From assembly GCF_039524015.1 (NCBI RefSeq), contig NZ_BAAAGF010000004.1, forward strand, positions 186,001-250,000: a stretch of 64,000 nucleotides of DNA. The letters run 5' to 3'. The stretch is from Gaetbulibacter_B jejuensis (GTDB lineage Bacteria > Bacteroidota > Bacteroidia > Flavobacteriales > Flavobacteriaceae). Shown here piece by piece: positions 1 to 8,499 of this stretch (position 1 is its first letter; each line of letters starts with the position of its first letter). The notes below the pieces were generated by a model. The model saw nothing but the letters and a program-made list of their open reading frames with translations, did not search any database and was not told the origin of the DNA. A program made the position numbers and the translations under genes.

Positions 1-1
1 G

Positions 2-829
2 GCTGATTATGTGGCAGAAGATGCACGGATACGGTATTACACACGAGAGCGGTTACCTAAAGGTGCACCAACGTGTAGAAATATAGGGTTACAGCATGCT
101 AAGGGTAATTATGTTATTTACTTAGATTCTGACGATTATTTGTTGCCTTTTTGTTTGGAGCAGCGTGTTGCTGCTTTTAAAAAGAATCCTACCGCTCATT
201 TTTTAGTTTTTCCGATGGGTGTACAAAAGGAAGATGTTGTTGTAAAGCAAGAAATACCTGAACATACTGATTATTTGATTCGTTTTTTGTCAGCTGATTT
301 ACCTTGGCAAACTATGTGCCCTATTTGGGACAGGAATTTTTTAAAGGCTTTAAATGGGTTTGCTGAAGGGTATCCACGTTTTAATGACCCTGAGTTAATG
401 ATACGTGCCTTATTGCAAGACCATCTAGACTATAAGGTGTTTGCTGATTATGACTACGATAGCGTTTTTATACCTAGTGTTAAAGCCCAAGCGGTGTTTA
501 CTACTAAGGTTTATAAAAGTTTACAGTTGTTTGTGCCTGATATTGCTAAACTGCTAGATGTTAAAGAGAAAACACATTTAAAACCCTATTTGTTGTTATA
601 TTTACATTTATGGTTTAAGTATTTTTACGTGCCATTAGCAAAGAGAGGTTTAAAACCCTCAATGCGCTTATTACAATTGTATAGGCAACATGATATTTTA
701 GGGTTTAAGCAGTATATGAGCTTGCTTGCTCGATTGCTAGTGTATGCTGTAAGTGTAAAGGTATTGCCTAAGGCTATTGATAAACTCACTGAACAACGAC
801 TTTATAGACCCAATGACAAAGATTTATAA
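2..829 (+). CDS. GT2-family glycosyltransferase, 5'-truncated by window edge
   Basis: C-terminal part of a family 2 glycosyltransferase, which moves a sugar from a nucleotide-sugar to a polysaccharide intermediate at the inner face of the membrane. The reading frame stays open to the left edge (codons for A-D-Y precede the GTG at 11), so the N-terminal strand with the usual start motif lies outside. The segment NIGLQHAKGNYVIYLDSDDY contains the acidic DSDD metal/nucleotide-binding motif that follows the first Rossmann half. The rest is a variable acceptor domain. It overlaps the next gene by 17 bp, so the two are translationally linked. The family is clear; donor and acceptor are unknown. Confidence 0.85.
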   Translation, partial: ADYVAEDARIRYYTRERLPKGAPTCRNIGLQHAKGNYVIYLDSDDYLLPFCLEQRVAAFKKNPTAHFLVFPMGVQKEDVVVKQEIPEHTDYLIRFLSADLPWQTMCPIWDRNFLKALNGFAEGYPRFNDPELMIRALLQDHLDYKVFADYDYDSVFIPSVKAQAVFTTKVYKSLQLFVPDIAKLLDVKEKTHLKPYLLLYLHLWFKYFYVPLAKRGLKPSMRLLQLYRQHDILGFKQYMSLLARLLVYAVSVKVLPKAIDKLTEQRLYRPNDKDL

Positions 830-1631
830 ACGTATACAGCAGTCATTAAAGACCCGATGGTTACTGTTTAAAGATGAGCTAGAGGTTAGGTTAGGCAAGC
901 GACACCCTTTGTTGCCCCCTAGGCGGTATAACTACATAAACTCTGGTGTTAATTCTGAAATAAACCAAGAGTTTTTTAACTATTTTAAAGATTTGTGTGG
1001 CTTACAGCCAACGGATTCGGTTTTAGAAGTTGGTAGTGGATTTGGGCGAATGGCTATTCCATTAACAGAATACCTTAGTACAGAAGGGCGTTATGAAGGT
1101 CTTGAGATAATACAAGATGGTGTTAATTGGTGTACTTCAAAATTTACAACTAGATATCCAAATTTCAAGTTTCAGTATATAGATGTTTATAATGAGCGTT
1201 ATAACCCTAAAGGTAGGCAAGAAGCTTCAAACTTTTTATTTCCTTATAACAATGAAACTTTTGATTTTGTTTATCTCACTTCTGTTTTTACACATATGTT
1301 TTATGATGATGTTGCGCATTATTTATCAGAGATTAATAGAGTGTTAACACCAGGAGGAGTATGTTTAATAACTTATTTTATACTAGATGATATTTCACTA
1401 ATGCAAATAAGGCATAAGCGAGGTGTGTTTAGTTTTAGGCATGATAAAGATGGAGCATTTATAGAAGATATGCAGCAGCCTGAATATGCAGTAGCTTATA
1501 CCTTAGACACTATAAGGTCGCTTTATAAAACACATAAACTAGAGATACAGTCCCCAATACGCTATGGTAACTGGAGTGGTAGAGAGCCTTATTTAAGTTT
1601 TCAGGATATTGTTATTGCTAGAAAATTATAA
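813..1631 (+). CDS. class I SAM-dependent methyltransferase
   Basis: Methyltransferase of about 272 residues, probably acting on a sugar of the polysaccharide. Motif I VLEVGSGFGRMAIPL sits near residues 70-84, followed by an acidic strand end (GLEII) and the FDFVYLTSVFTH segment typical of motif IV. I chose the ATG at 813, inside the end of the previous gene. A TTG at 777 in the same frame would add 12 residues and is less likely. It lies between two glycosyltransferase-type genes, which supports a role in sugar decoration. The substrate cannot be told from sequence. Confidence 0.85.
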   Translation: MTKIYKRIQQSLKTRWLLFKDELEVRLGKRHPLLPPRRYNYINSGVNSEINQEFFNYFKDLCGLQPTDSVLEVGSGFGRMAIPLTEYLSTEGRYEGLEIIQDGVNWCTSKFTTRYPNFKFQYIDVYNERYNPKGRQEASNFLFPYNNETFDFVYLTSVFTHMFYDDVAHYLSEINRVLTPGGVCLITYFILDDISLMQIRHKRGVFSFRHDKDGAFIEDMQQPEYAVAYTLDTIRSLYKTHKLEIQSPIRYGNWSGREPYLSFQDIVIARKL

Positions 1632-1678
1632 AGGTTAAAAAGAAAATCTAATTAATCTATTAATAAATTGAGCTAATA

Positions 1679-2716
1679 ATGAAAAAACTATTTAAGTGTG
1701 TTATACATTATTTTCAAAGCCCTCATCTAGCTCAAGTTTATGATGGTTTTGAAAAATTAAAAAAACAAGGTTTGGTGGATTTATCCTATATAAAGGTTGA
1801 TGGTGATGAAGCAAAACCAATCTTAAAAGTTGTTTTGGATGATAAATATACCGTAATATATGATTTAATAGATGGGCTTCACTGGTATGGAAGTACTAAA
1901 GAAGAAAAACTTAATCATTTTAAAACTACTACAGAAGCTGACTATTATTTTAAAAGAAGTTATACTGACCAACTTAAACAGTTTTCCCCAGAACATTGTA
2001 GTGTTTACCCTTTAGGTTTAAATTATCCTTTAAACACAGAAGGTAAGTATAAATTCTTAAAGGGACTAGTAGTGAATTCCTATTTATTCAAGTACTTAAA
2101 ACCTAATTACAGAAGGTACCCAAGTGAGTTGTTTGAATCAGCTCCTAAGTTACATAAGAATAACTATATTGTTTTTTTTGCTCAACTTTGGAATCCTGAT
2201 GATGTAGAAAATGAAATATCAAAAAAAGAAAGGGAACAGATTAACCAAGTAAGGATAGCTATCATAAGAGCATGTAAAAGTGAGTTTGGAGATTTATTTA
2301 GAGGAGGCATAATGACAACAAGTTTTTCTAAAACACAATGCCCTGATATTTTGGCTTCAAAGGAAGAAACAGATAAACTAAATTATTTAAGGGTAGTAAA
2401 AGAATCAAATATTTGTATTAGTACAACAGGTTTACACGGTTCTATTGGATGGCAGATGGGAGAATATGTAGCTGCTTCAAAAGTAATTGTAAGTATGCCT
2501 TTAAATTATGATTTGCCTGGAGATTTTATTAAAGGAAAGAATTATTTAGAATTTAGAGATATAGAAGAACTTATTAGTCAAATAAAATTATTGCTAAATA
2601 ATAAGGAATTACAATTTAATATGATGAATGAAAACTTTAAGTATTATAATACTTATTTGAAGCCAGATGTCTTGGTGTTGAATACGCTTATGAAAGTTTA
2701 TAATGGAAAAAAATAA
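1679..2716 (+). CDS. putative glycosyltransferase-like protein
   Basis: A 345-residue soluble protein that I do not recognise with certainty. The C-terminal third reads like the nucleotide-sugar half of a GT-B enzyme: a segment near residues 250-275 (STTGLHGSIGWQMGEYVAAS) is followed by KVIVSMPL, a KNYLEF strand and a helix with ISQIKLLL, the layout seen in many family-1-type transferases. The usual E-x7-E motif is missing. Codons are very AT-rich (AGA for Arg, AAA for Lys), unlike the GT4 gene further on. It overlaps the next gene by 14 bp, so the two probably moved together. Assignment rests on fold-like features and context only. Confidence 0.55.
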   Translation: MKKLFKCVIHYFQSPHLAQVYDGFEKLKKQGLVDLSYIKVDGDEAKPILKVVLDDKYTVIYDLIDGLHWYGSTKEEKLNHFKTTTEADYYFKRSYTDQLKQFSPEHCSVYPLGLNYPLNTEGKYKFLKGLVVNSYLFKYLKPNYRRYPSELFESAPKLHKNNYIVFFAQLWNPDDVENEISKKEREQINQVRIAIIRACKSEFGDLFRGGIMTTSFSKTQCPDILASKEETDKLNYLRVVKESNICISTTGLHGSIGWQMGEYVAASKVIVSMPLNYDLPGDFIKGKNYLEFRDIEELISQIKLLLNNKELQFNMMNENFKYYNTYLKPDVLVLNTLMKVYNGKK

Positions 2717-3509
2717 AATAAAATACATACATACTGAAGAAATACACAATTTATCAGCTCCAATGGAAATTGTGCCTAAAATAATTGAGATAATTAAACC
2801 AAATAATGTCGTCGATGTTGGATGTGGTGTAGGTACTTTTTTATATTGTTTTAAGCAAGAAGGAGTTAAAGAAGTACTTGGAATAGATGGTGAATGGGTA
2901 GATAGAGAACTTTTGAAAAAGTATCTCGATGAGAACGAATTTTTAATTAGAAATCTTGAAGAGGAGTTTGAGCTGGAAAAGAAATATGACTTGGTAGTGA
3001 GTTTAGAAGTGGCTGAGCATATATCTGAAAAGGCTGCAGATAACTTTATTAAAAATCTAATTAACGCAGGAGAAATCATACTTTTTAGTGCCGCAATACC
3101 TTATCAAGGAGGACAAAATCATATTAATGAACAATGGCTTAGTTATTGGGAAAATAAATTTATTGAACATGACTACGTGATTCATGATATACTTAGACCA
3201 TTATTTTGGAATAATGCTGAAATACCTGTATGGTATAAGCAAAATATGGTTGTGGCAACTCCAAAAAAATTTCAATTTGATAGTGAAACAGTTTATAATC
3301 CATTAAGAGATGTAGTACATTACTCTTTATTTAGTTATAGGAATATTAGGTTGAATAAAATTATTGAAGAAAAAAATAAAAAGCTAAATGAGATTTATGG
3401 AGGAGAGTTAAAAAAGAGTGTGTATTTAAAATTTTTTTTAAAATCTATAATAGGTAAAAGGTGTGTTGAAAGTATAAAGTCTTTATTAAATTTAAAACGA
3501 AAAGTATAG
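2703..3509 (+). CDS. class I SAM-dependent methyltransferase
   Basis: A 268-residue methyltransferase. Motif I is VVDVGCGVGTFLYCF near residues 37-51, followed by LGIDGEWVD (acidic SAM-ribose contact) and LVVSLEVAEHI, the EVAEHI variant common in small-molecule and sugar methylases. The last 70 residues are basic and helical. It overlaps the upstream gene by 14 bp and shares its AT-rich codon use, so the pair is a likely two-gene cassette. It probably methylates a sugar or lipid-linked intermediate of the surface polysaccharide; the substrate is unknown. Confidence 0.85.
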   Translation: MEKNKIKYIHTEEIHNLSAPMEIVPKIIEIIKPNNVVDVGCGVGTFLYCFKQEGVKEVLGIDGEWVDRELLKKYLDENEFLIRNLEEEFELEKKYDLVVSLEVAEHISEKAADNFIKNLINAGEIILFSAAIPYQGGQNHINEQWLSYWENKFIEHDYVIHDILRPLFWNNAEIPVWYKQNMVVATPKKFQFDSETVYNPLRDVVHYSLFSYRNIRLNKIIEEKNKKLNEIYGGELKKSVYLKFFLKSIIGKRCVESIKSLLNLKRKV

Positions 3510-3516
3510 AGTTTTT

Positions 3517-4722
3517 ATGATGGCTATTAAAATCTGTTTTGTCACTAGAGAGTATGCCCATGATGCTATGGGTAAAACAGGTGGTATTGGTGTGTTTGTA
3601 AAACAGTTTACAAGCGTTTTAAAAGCCCATGATTTTACTATTACTGTGTTTTCGTTTGGTGCTACTGCCAAACGCTTTAATGATGAAGGCGTACGTGTGG
3701 TAAGAATTAAAGACCTTACCACCATTAATGAGACTATAAAATCTCCTATGCGACGCTATAGGTTGCCTGGGTATCTTACCGTAAAGCGTGTGCTGGAATT
3801 TTTTAACAGGTTATATGTGTCGCTGTATTTAACTGTATTTGTAAAGCGTAACGGATTTGACCTAGTAGAGTTTCATGATTACGGTGGAGATGCTCCATTT
3901 TTTATAAGCCGAATTCCTAAGGTTGTACGTTGTCATGGGTCGGCAATGACCTTGCACCAGTTTATGGGTTATTTTAAGCGTCAACCCGATGCTTATTATG
4001 AAGGGTTGTTTTTTAAGCGTTTTCAAAAGCATGTATTGGCAGTGTCGCAGTATTCGGCAAACACTACTGCGAGTGCTTTTAAGCTAAAGAACGTACCCAA
4101 GGTAATCTACAATGGTGTTACTTTGCCTAAAGTAGCGCGTTGTGATGATTACTTGAGTGCGCCAACAGTGCCTTTTTCAATATTTTATTTTGGGTCTATT
4201 AGAGAGCGAAAAGGGATTGCAATAGCATGTAGCGTGTTTGATGCGGTTGCTAAGGTATATCCTGAAGCTAGTTTTCATGTTATGGGAAATAATAATAATG
4301 ACTACTGGAATACTCATGCAGTTAAGCTTTTATCGAAGTCTGCTCTTGAGCGTACCCATTATTATGGTGCAATTCCGCATAAAGCCGTTGCTTCTTATCT
4401 GCAAACAGCTCATATTGTGCTTTTTCCTTCGTATGGTGAAAATTTTTCGATAGGTTTGTTGGAAGTAATGGCTTTGGAAAAAATTGTAGTGGTGTCAGCA
4501 ATAGATTCGTTTAGGGAGGTGATAGTGGATAAAGACAATGGGTTTATGTGTGATACTATACCTGATTATATAGATACTGTTCAGTCTATTTTTGAAGGAC
4601 ATTATGATGTGTTGCAAATTGCAAAAAATGCTAGACGTACTGTTGCGCAAAATTTTGATCAAGAAAAAGTGATACAAGAAACCATCACTTATTACAAAAT
4701 GTTATTAGAAAAGGAAACCTAA
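3517..4722 (+). CDS. GT4-family glycosyltransferase
   Basis: GT-B fold retaining glycosyltransferase of 401 residues. The N-terminal domain begins with a Rossmann strand (IKICFVTREY) and a glycine-rich loop KTGGIGVFVKQF that lies near the donor. The C-terminal domain carries the E-x7-E signature within YGENFSIGLLEVMALEK, then VVVSAIDSFREVI, the normal pattern for GT4. Two adjacent ATGs at 3517 and 3520 could start it. It is 7 bp after the preceding methyltransferase and 3 bp before the next GT2 gene. Codon use is richer in CGT Arg than the upstream pair. Sugar specificity is unknown. Confidence 0.9.
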   Translation: MMAIKICFVTREYAHDAMGKTGGIGVFVKQFTSVLKAHDFTITVFSFGATAKRFNDEGVRVVRIKDLTTINETIKSPMRRYRLPGYLTVKRVLEFFNRLYVSLYLTVFVKRNGFDLVEFHDYGGDAPFFISRIPKVVRCHGSAMTLHQFMGYFKRQPDAYYEGLFFKRFQKHVLAVSQYSANTTASAFKLKNVPKVIYNGVTLPKVARCDDYLSAPTVPFSIFYFGSIRERKGIAIACSVFDAVAKVYPEASFHVMGNNNNDYWNTHAVKLLSKSALERTHYYGAIPHKAVASYLQTAHIVLFPSYGENFSIGLLEVMALEKIVVVSAIDSFREVIVDKDNGFMCDTIPDYIDTVQSIFEGHYDVLQIAKNARRTVAQNFDQEKVIQETITYYKMLLEKET

Positions 4723-4725
4723 CAA

Positions 4726-5706
4726 ATGAAAGATAAACCATTAGTATCCGTAATATTGCCTACCTATAATGGGGCTGAGTGTATTGCAGAAGCGATACAA
4801 AGTGTACTAGACCAAACCTATCCTAATATTGAGTTGATAGTTGTTGATGATGGTAGTACTGATGGTACTAAAGCTATTGTTGAGTCTTTTAGTGATAAAG
4901 GTGTGCAGTTTGTGGCTAAGCCTAAAAACTCAGGGATAGCCGATAGCTTAAATGTTGGTATATTACAGGCTAAAGGACAGTACTTTGCGAGAATGGATGA
5001 TGATGATGTGTGTATGCCAGAACGACTGATGGCTCAGGTGGAATTTTTGGAGCAGCATCCTGACGTAGTAGTTTGTGCTACAAATGACCAAAATAAAGGA
5101 GGAGATCGACCTTATTTAACCGATACTGAACTAAAAATAGGGCTTTTGTTTAGGAATGTTATTATTCATGCAAGTGTAATGATGCCAATGGAGGTGATTA
5201 AAAAGTATATGTATACTGTGGATATGGTACCGTCTGAAGATTATGATTTGTGGTCCAGACTTTTAAATGAGGGTAAGTTTTATAAGCTTGAAGCACCATT
5301 AATGTTTATTAGGTATTCTGCTGATGGGCAAACCGCTACAAGACGCCATGAACAATTACATTTAAATGTTGGTATTTTTAAGCGTATTGCACGATGCTAC
5401 GGTTTTAATTGGGATGAAGCCTATGAGTCGGCTGTTTTTAAGTATATTGGTCATGACTATAGTATGCCTGCATATACGTTATTAAAGCTTATAGAATGGT
5501 TTGAACAACTGTTAACACAAAATAATATTAAAGGAATGTTTCCTAAATCAACTTTTGAAAATGAATTGCGGTATCAAGAAAACACCTTTGTAACTAAGTA
5601 TTTTTATAACCGAACATTAAAGGATAAAATAATGCCTTTTATTAAGTTGCCACTTAGACTTAAGCTACAAGTTGTAAAATTCTATTTAAATAAGCATAAT
5701 GCTTAA
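4726..5706 (+). CDS. GT2-family glycosyltransferase
   Basis: Inverting family 2 glycosyltransferase of 326 residues with a complete GT-A domain. It opens with SVILPTYNGAECIAEAI, continues with IELIVVDDGSTDGT (nucleotide binding) and has the metal-binding ARMDDDDV near residues 88-95. The segment PSEDYDLWSRL near residue 165-175 matches the ED motif holding the catalytic base. The C-terminal 130 residues have no membrane anchor. It starts 3 bp after the previous gene. It extends the polysaccharide repeat unit; the sugar is not predictable. Confidence 0.9.
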   Translation: MKDKPLVSVILPTYNGAECIAEAIQSVLDQTYPNIELIVVDDGSTDGTKAIVESFSDKGVQFVAKPKNSGIADSLNVGILQAKGQYFARMDDDDVCMPERLMAQVEFLEQHPDVVVCATNDQNKGGDRPYLTDTELKIGLLFRNVIIHASVMMPMEVIKKYMYTVDMVPSEDYDLWSRLLNEGKFYKLEAPLMFIRYSADGQTATRRHEQLHLNVGIFKRIARCYGFNWDEAYESAVFKYIGHDYSMPAYTLLKLIEWFEQLLTQNNIKGMFPKSTFENELRYQENTFVTKYFYNRTLKDKIMPFIKLPLRLKLQVVKFYLNKHNA

Positions 5707-5735
5707 GTATTGTAAATATCTCAAGAGTTGTTGTT

Positions 5736-6695
5736 ATGAATTATACCAGTAAATTATCAGAAACTATAGATATTGTAATTGTTAGTCCTGTATATAACGA
5801 TTGGGAGAGTTTTAGGTGTTTGTTAAAGGCTTTAAAAGAAATGGCATTGACAGCACCTTATACGATTAAGCATATTGTGGCGGTAAATGATGGTTCGGTT
5901 GATGTGATAGACTATAATTTTGATTCAAACTTTAATATTACTGTAGTTGAATTAAACTGTAATATGGGACATCAACGTGCTATATCGGTTGGATTGTCTT
6001 ATGTTAATGATCATTTAAAAGATTTTGATAATGTAGTTGTAATGGATTGTGATGGAGAGGACAGACCAGAGGATATTGCTAAGTTAGTTGTGAGGCAGGA
6101 CAGTATTGTGTTTGCTAAACGCGAAAAGCGCAATGAAGGTTTTGTGTTTAGGTTTTTTTATAAGATTTACAAACGTATATTTTCAATGCTTACCACCAAG
6201 CATATCGATTTTGGGAACTTTAGTTCCATACCTCATGCTTTACTTGGTAAGGTGGTGGCTATTCCTGAGTTGTGGAACCATTATTCGGGAGCAATCATTA
6301 AGTCTAAAGTGCCTTATGTTTCAATCTCTACAGATAGAGGTAGTCGTTATCAAGGAGAGTCGAAAATGAATTTTCAAAGTTTAGTATTGCACGGTTTGAG
6401 CTCAATATCTATATATTTAGATGTGGTGTCTGTACGATTGCTTTTTCTTTCTTTTTTTTGTTCAGCAATTGTTGGTTTAGGTTTAATAGGTCTGTTGCTT
6501 TTAAGCGTGTTTACAAAAGTGTCTTTTTTAGATTGGCCTTCAATAATAGGTTTGGTTTTAATTAACATACTAGCAATTGTGATACTTATTACTTTTTTAA
6601 TATTGTTATTTCAGCTTAACCAGAAGAGCATTGTTAAATATCCTCCTAAGTCGTTTTACACTTCTTTTATATTATCAACGCATCATTTAAACTAA
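5736..6695 (+). CDS. membrane-anchored GT2 glycosyltransferase (DPM1/GtrB-like)
   Basis: A 319-residue GT2 enzyme resembling polyprenyl-phosphate sugar transferases. The catalytic domain has VIVSPVYNDWESF, HIVAVNDGSVDV and the DxD-type VVMDCDGEDRPEDI. Two hydrophobic segments follow near residues 230-255 and 268-295, the two-helix anchor of the GtrB/dolichol-phosphate-mannose-synthase group. Members load a sugar onto undecaprenyl phosphate for use outside the membrane. The next gene codes for a large multi-pass membrane protein, so the pair could act together as loading enzyme and GT-C-type partner; that pairing is inference. Confidence 0.85.
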   Translation: MNYTSKLSETIDIVIVSPVYNDWESFRCLLKALKEMALTAPYTIKHIVAVNDGSVDVIDYNFDSNFNITVVELNCNMGHQRAISVGLSYVNDHLKDFDNVVVMDCDGEDRPEDIAKLVVRQDSIVFAKREKRNEGFVFRFFYKIYKRIFSMLTTKHIDFGNFSSIPHALLGKVVAIPELWNHYSGAIIKSKVPYVSISTDRGSRYQGESKMNFQSLVLHGLSSISIYLDVVSVRLLFLSFFCSAIVGLGLIGLLLLSVFTKVSFLDWPSIIGLVLINILAIVILITFLILLFQLNQKSIVKYPPKSFYTSFILSTHHLN

Positions 6696-6713
6696 TACTC
6701 ATTTCTTAACTAC

Positions 6714-8240
6714 ATGAATAACTTTATTTTGAAAATAAGTGATTATCTATTGGCTTTTAACATGGTTAAGCGCTTAGAACGCATTAACAAGATGTTGTTT
6801 GTTTTTGTGCTATTAGGGTTAAGTTTTTTGACTTTCAAATTAACTGAAAACGAAGAGCAGTATATGCTCTATGCTAAACAGTTTATGAATAGGGATTGGA
6901 TTATTGCTGATTCATTAAATGAGTTTGCAGGAACACGAATACTATACCAGATCATTATTGGTTGGTTGCTTAGTTTTATAAGTTTTGAATGGGTGTTGTT
7001 TTTTTCGAGATTAGTTCTATGTGTATTTTTTTCACATGTATTATCAAAAATTTATAAAGAATTAAAAATAAGTAATGTACAGGTGTTGCTTCATTTGCCT
7101 ATATTGTTTTTGACCAAACAATCGTTATTTGCAGGTTCGTGGATGCTTATTTCTGTTGAACCAAAAGGCTTTGCTTGGCTTTTAGTGTTATACGCACTCT
7201 ATTATTTTATAAAGAAGAATTATAAATATATGGTAGTGTTTTTAGTATTTGGAACCTATATACATATTCTAGTAGGAGGGTATTCTTTTTTATGTTTTAT
7301 GATGGTTTTATTTTTATTTGATAAGTCAAAGCCAACATTTTACTATATCAAATTGGCTATAGCTTATTGTTTTTTGATTATACCATTTATTATTTATCTA
7401 AAAACAGCTGTAGACTCAACAGTTGAATATACTCCAAGTGTTGACTGGATTTATTCGTATTATAGACACCCACATCACATTGGGTTGTTTAAAGATTTAA
7501 GTTATTTTTATTCTAAGCATTTTATAGGTGTTATATTAAGCGGCATTGCTTTAATTTTTTCAATACTGTTTTTTAGAATTCAAACAACAGAACGCTTAGA
7601 AAGACTTAATCAATTTGTTTTAGTATCCTTGTTTGGAGTGTTGATTGCTGTATTAATAGCGTTTTTTGATAAAGAAGGTGCTATTATAAAATACTATCCA
7701 TTTCGTATAAATACATTAACAGTGTTTGTTTTAACATTAATACTGTCTTCGCTAGTATTTATAAGCGTAAAAAAAGAGTATAAAAGTGCTTATAGCATAC
7801 TTATTGTATTTTTATCAACCATTTTTTTATTGCAATTAGCGCAACCTAATTTTAAAAATATTTATAGTTTTTTAACGAAAACCGATACACGAATGGAGCG
7901 GTTAAGTGTTTATATAAAAACGGAAACAGAAAGGGATGCAGTTGTATTGAATGCTACAGGCGAACTCTCGCTTACTAGGCATATTGAAAGAGATCCATTT
8001 GTAGAGTATAAATTTATTCCAGCAATTATGAGTGAAATACCGGGTTGGTATGAGCGTGTGTTGTTTAAAAACTCTTTACTGCAAGATATACAAGTGCTAA
8101 AGCATAAAGAACACTCCTATACAATAGATTTTATACTAACTAAACGCTCTATTGATGTTGAGTTTTTAGAGCTGGTTTACGCCGATGTTGGTTATTATTT
8201 ATATAAAGTGGACCTTGAGAAAAATAATGAATACAGGTAA
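6714..8240 (+). CDS. multi-pass membrane protein of unknown function, possible GT-C-type enzyme
   Basis: A 508-residue integral membrane protein with about ten hydrophobic segments (for example near residues 27-42, 80-105, 150-165, 175-205, 215-232, 270-290, 300-320, 330-355). A C-terminal soluble part of roughly 120 residues contains DAVVLNATGELSLTRHIERD. I recognise no signature. The position right after a polyprenyl-phosphate-sugar-type GT2, together with the topology, fits a GT-C glycosyltransferase or another polysaccharide assembly membrane protein. It is not a typical Wzx flippase. Codons are AT-rich. It ends before the first sizeable spacer of the locus. Confidence 0.55.
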   Translation: MNNFILKISDYLLAFNMVKRLERINKMLFVFVLLGLSFLTFKLTENEEQYMLYAKQFMNRDWIIADSLNEFAGTRILYQIIIGWLLSFISFEWVLFFSRLVLCVFFSHVLSKIYKELKISNVQVLLHLPILFLTKQSLFAGSWMLISVEPKGFAWLLVLYALYYFIKKNYKYMVVFLVFGTYIHILVGGYSFLCFMMVLFLFDKSKPTFYYIKLAIAYCFLIIPFIIYLKTAVDSTVEYTPSVDWIYSYYRHPHHIGLFKDLSYFYSKHFIGVILSGIALIFSILFFRIQTTERLERLNQFVLVSLFGVLIAVLIAFFDKEGAIIKYYPFRINTLTVFVLTLILSSLVFISVKKEYKSAYSILIVFLSTIFLLQLAQPNFKNIYSFLTKTDTRMERLSVYIKTETERDAVVLNATGELSLTRHIERDPFVEYKFIPAIMSEIPGWYERVLFKNSLLQDIQVLKHKEHSYTIDFILTKRSIDVEFLELVYADVGYYLYKVDLEKNNEYR

Positions 8241-8499
8241 TTTTTTTATTGTATCTCAGTATTGTATTTGAGTTTAAAGTTGAAAAGGCAAAAGGTATAA
8301 GTTGCTTCTCGATACTATTTGTTATCTCTATCGAGATACCAAATCACTCGAAGTGACATTGGGTTTTTGCTTTGGTTTTTAGTTGGTGCTTGGTGTGTAG
8401 TGTTTGGGTGTTGCTGACAGCAAGTGTGTTATTTTAGTATTAAGTGCTGTGTGAATGGTGATTAGTAATTCAATTTATTTATATTAGTCCTGTTGTTAT
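8241..8499. other. gene-free spacer with repeat-like sequence
   Basis: 259 bp without a credible gene. It holds two small inverted repeats (see the repeat entry) and low-complexity text related to the spacer at 17622-17791. No clear promoter or terminator is visible. Confidence 0.6.
8307..8357. repeat. paired inverted repeats, candidate dispersed intergenic element
   Basis: TCTCGATA at 8307-8314 pairs with TATCGAGA at 8329-8336 (8 bp, 14-base loop). It is followed at 8344-8356 by TCACT-CGA-AGTGA, a second small hairpin. No T-run follows, so it is not a standard terminator. A related-looking stretch (cttcgacaagctcag) occurs at 9897. From general knowledge, short repeats built on such TCGA-centred motifs are scattered between genes in many flavobacteria. 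Whether this one is multicopy needs the whole genome. Confidence 0.5.

Noticed and set aside
2609..3079. Open frame on the - strand opposite the glycosyltransferase-like and methyltransferase genes
   Set aside because: It is the Ser/Phe/Ile-rich antisense shadow of two well-supported + strand genes and has no domain or context.
8307..8357. Rho-independent terminator
   Set aside because: The inverted repeats are short and no T-run follows on either strand.
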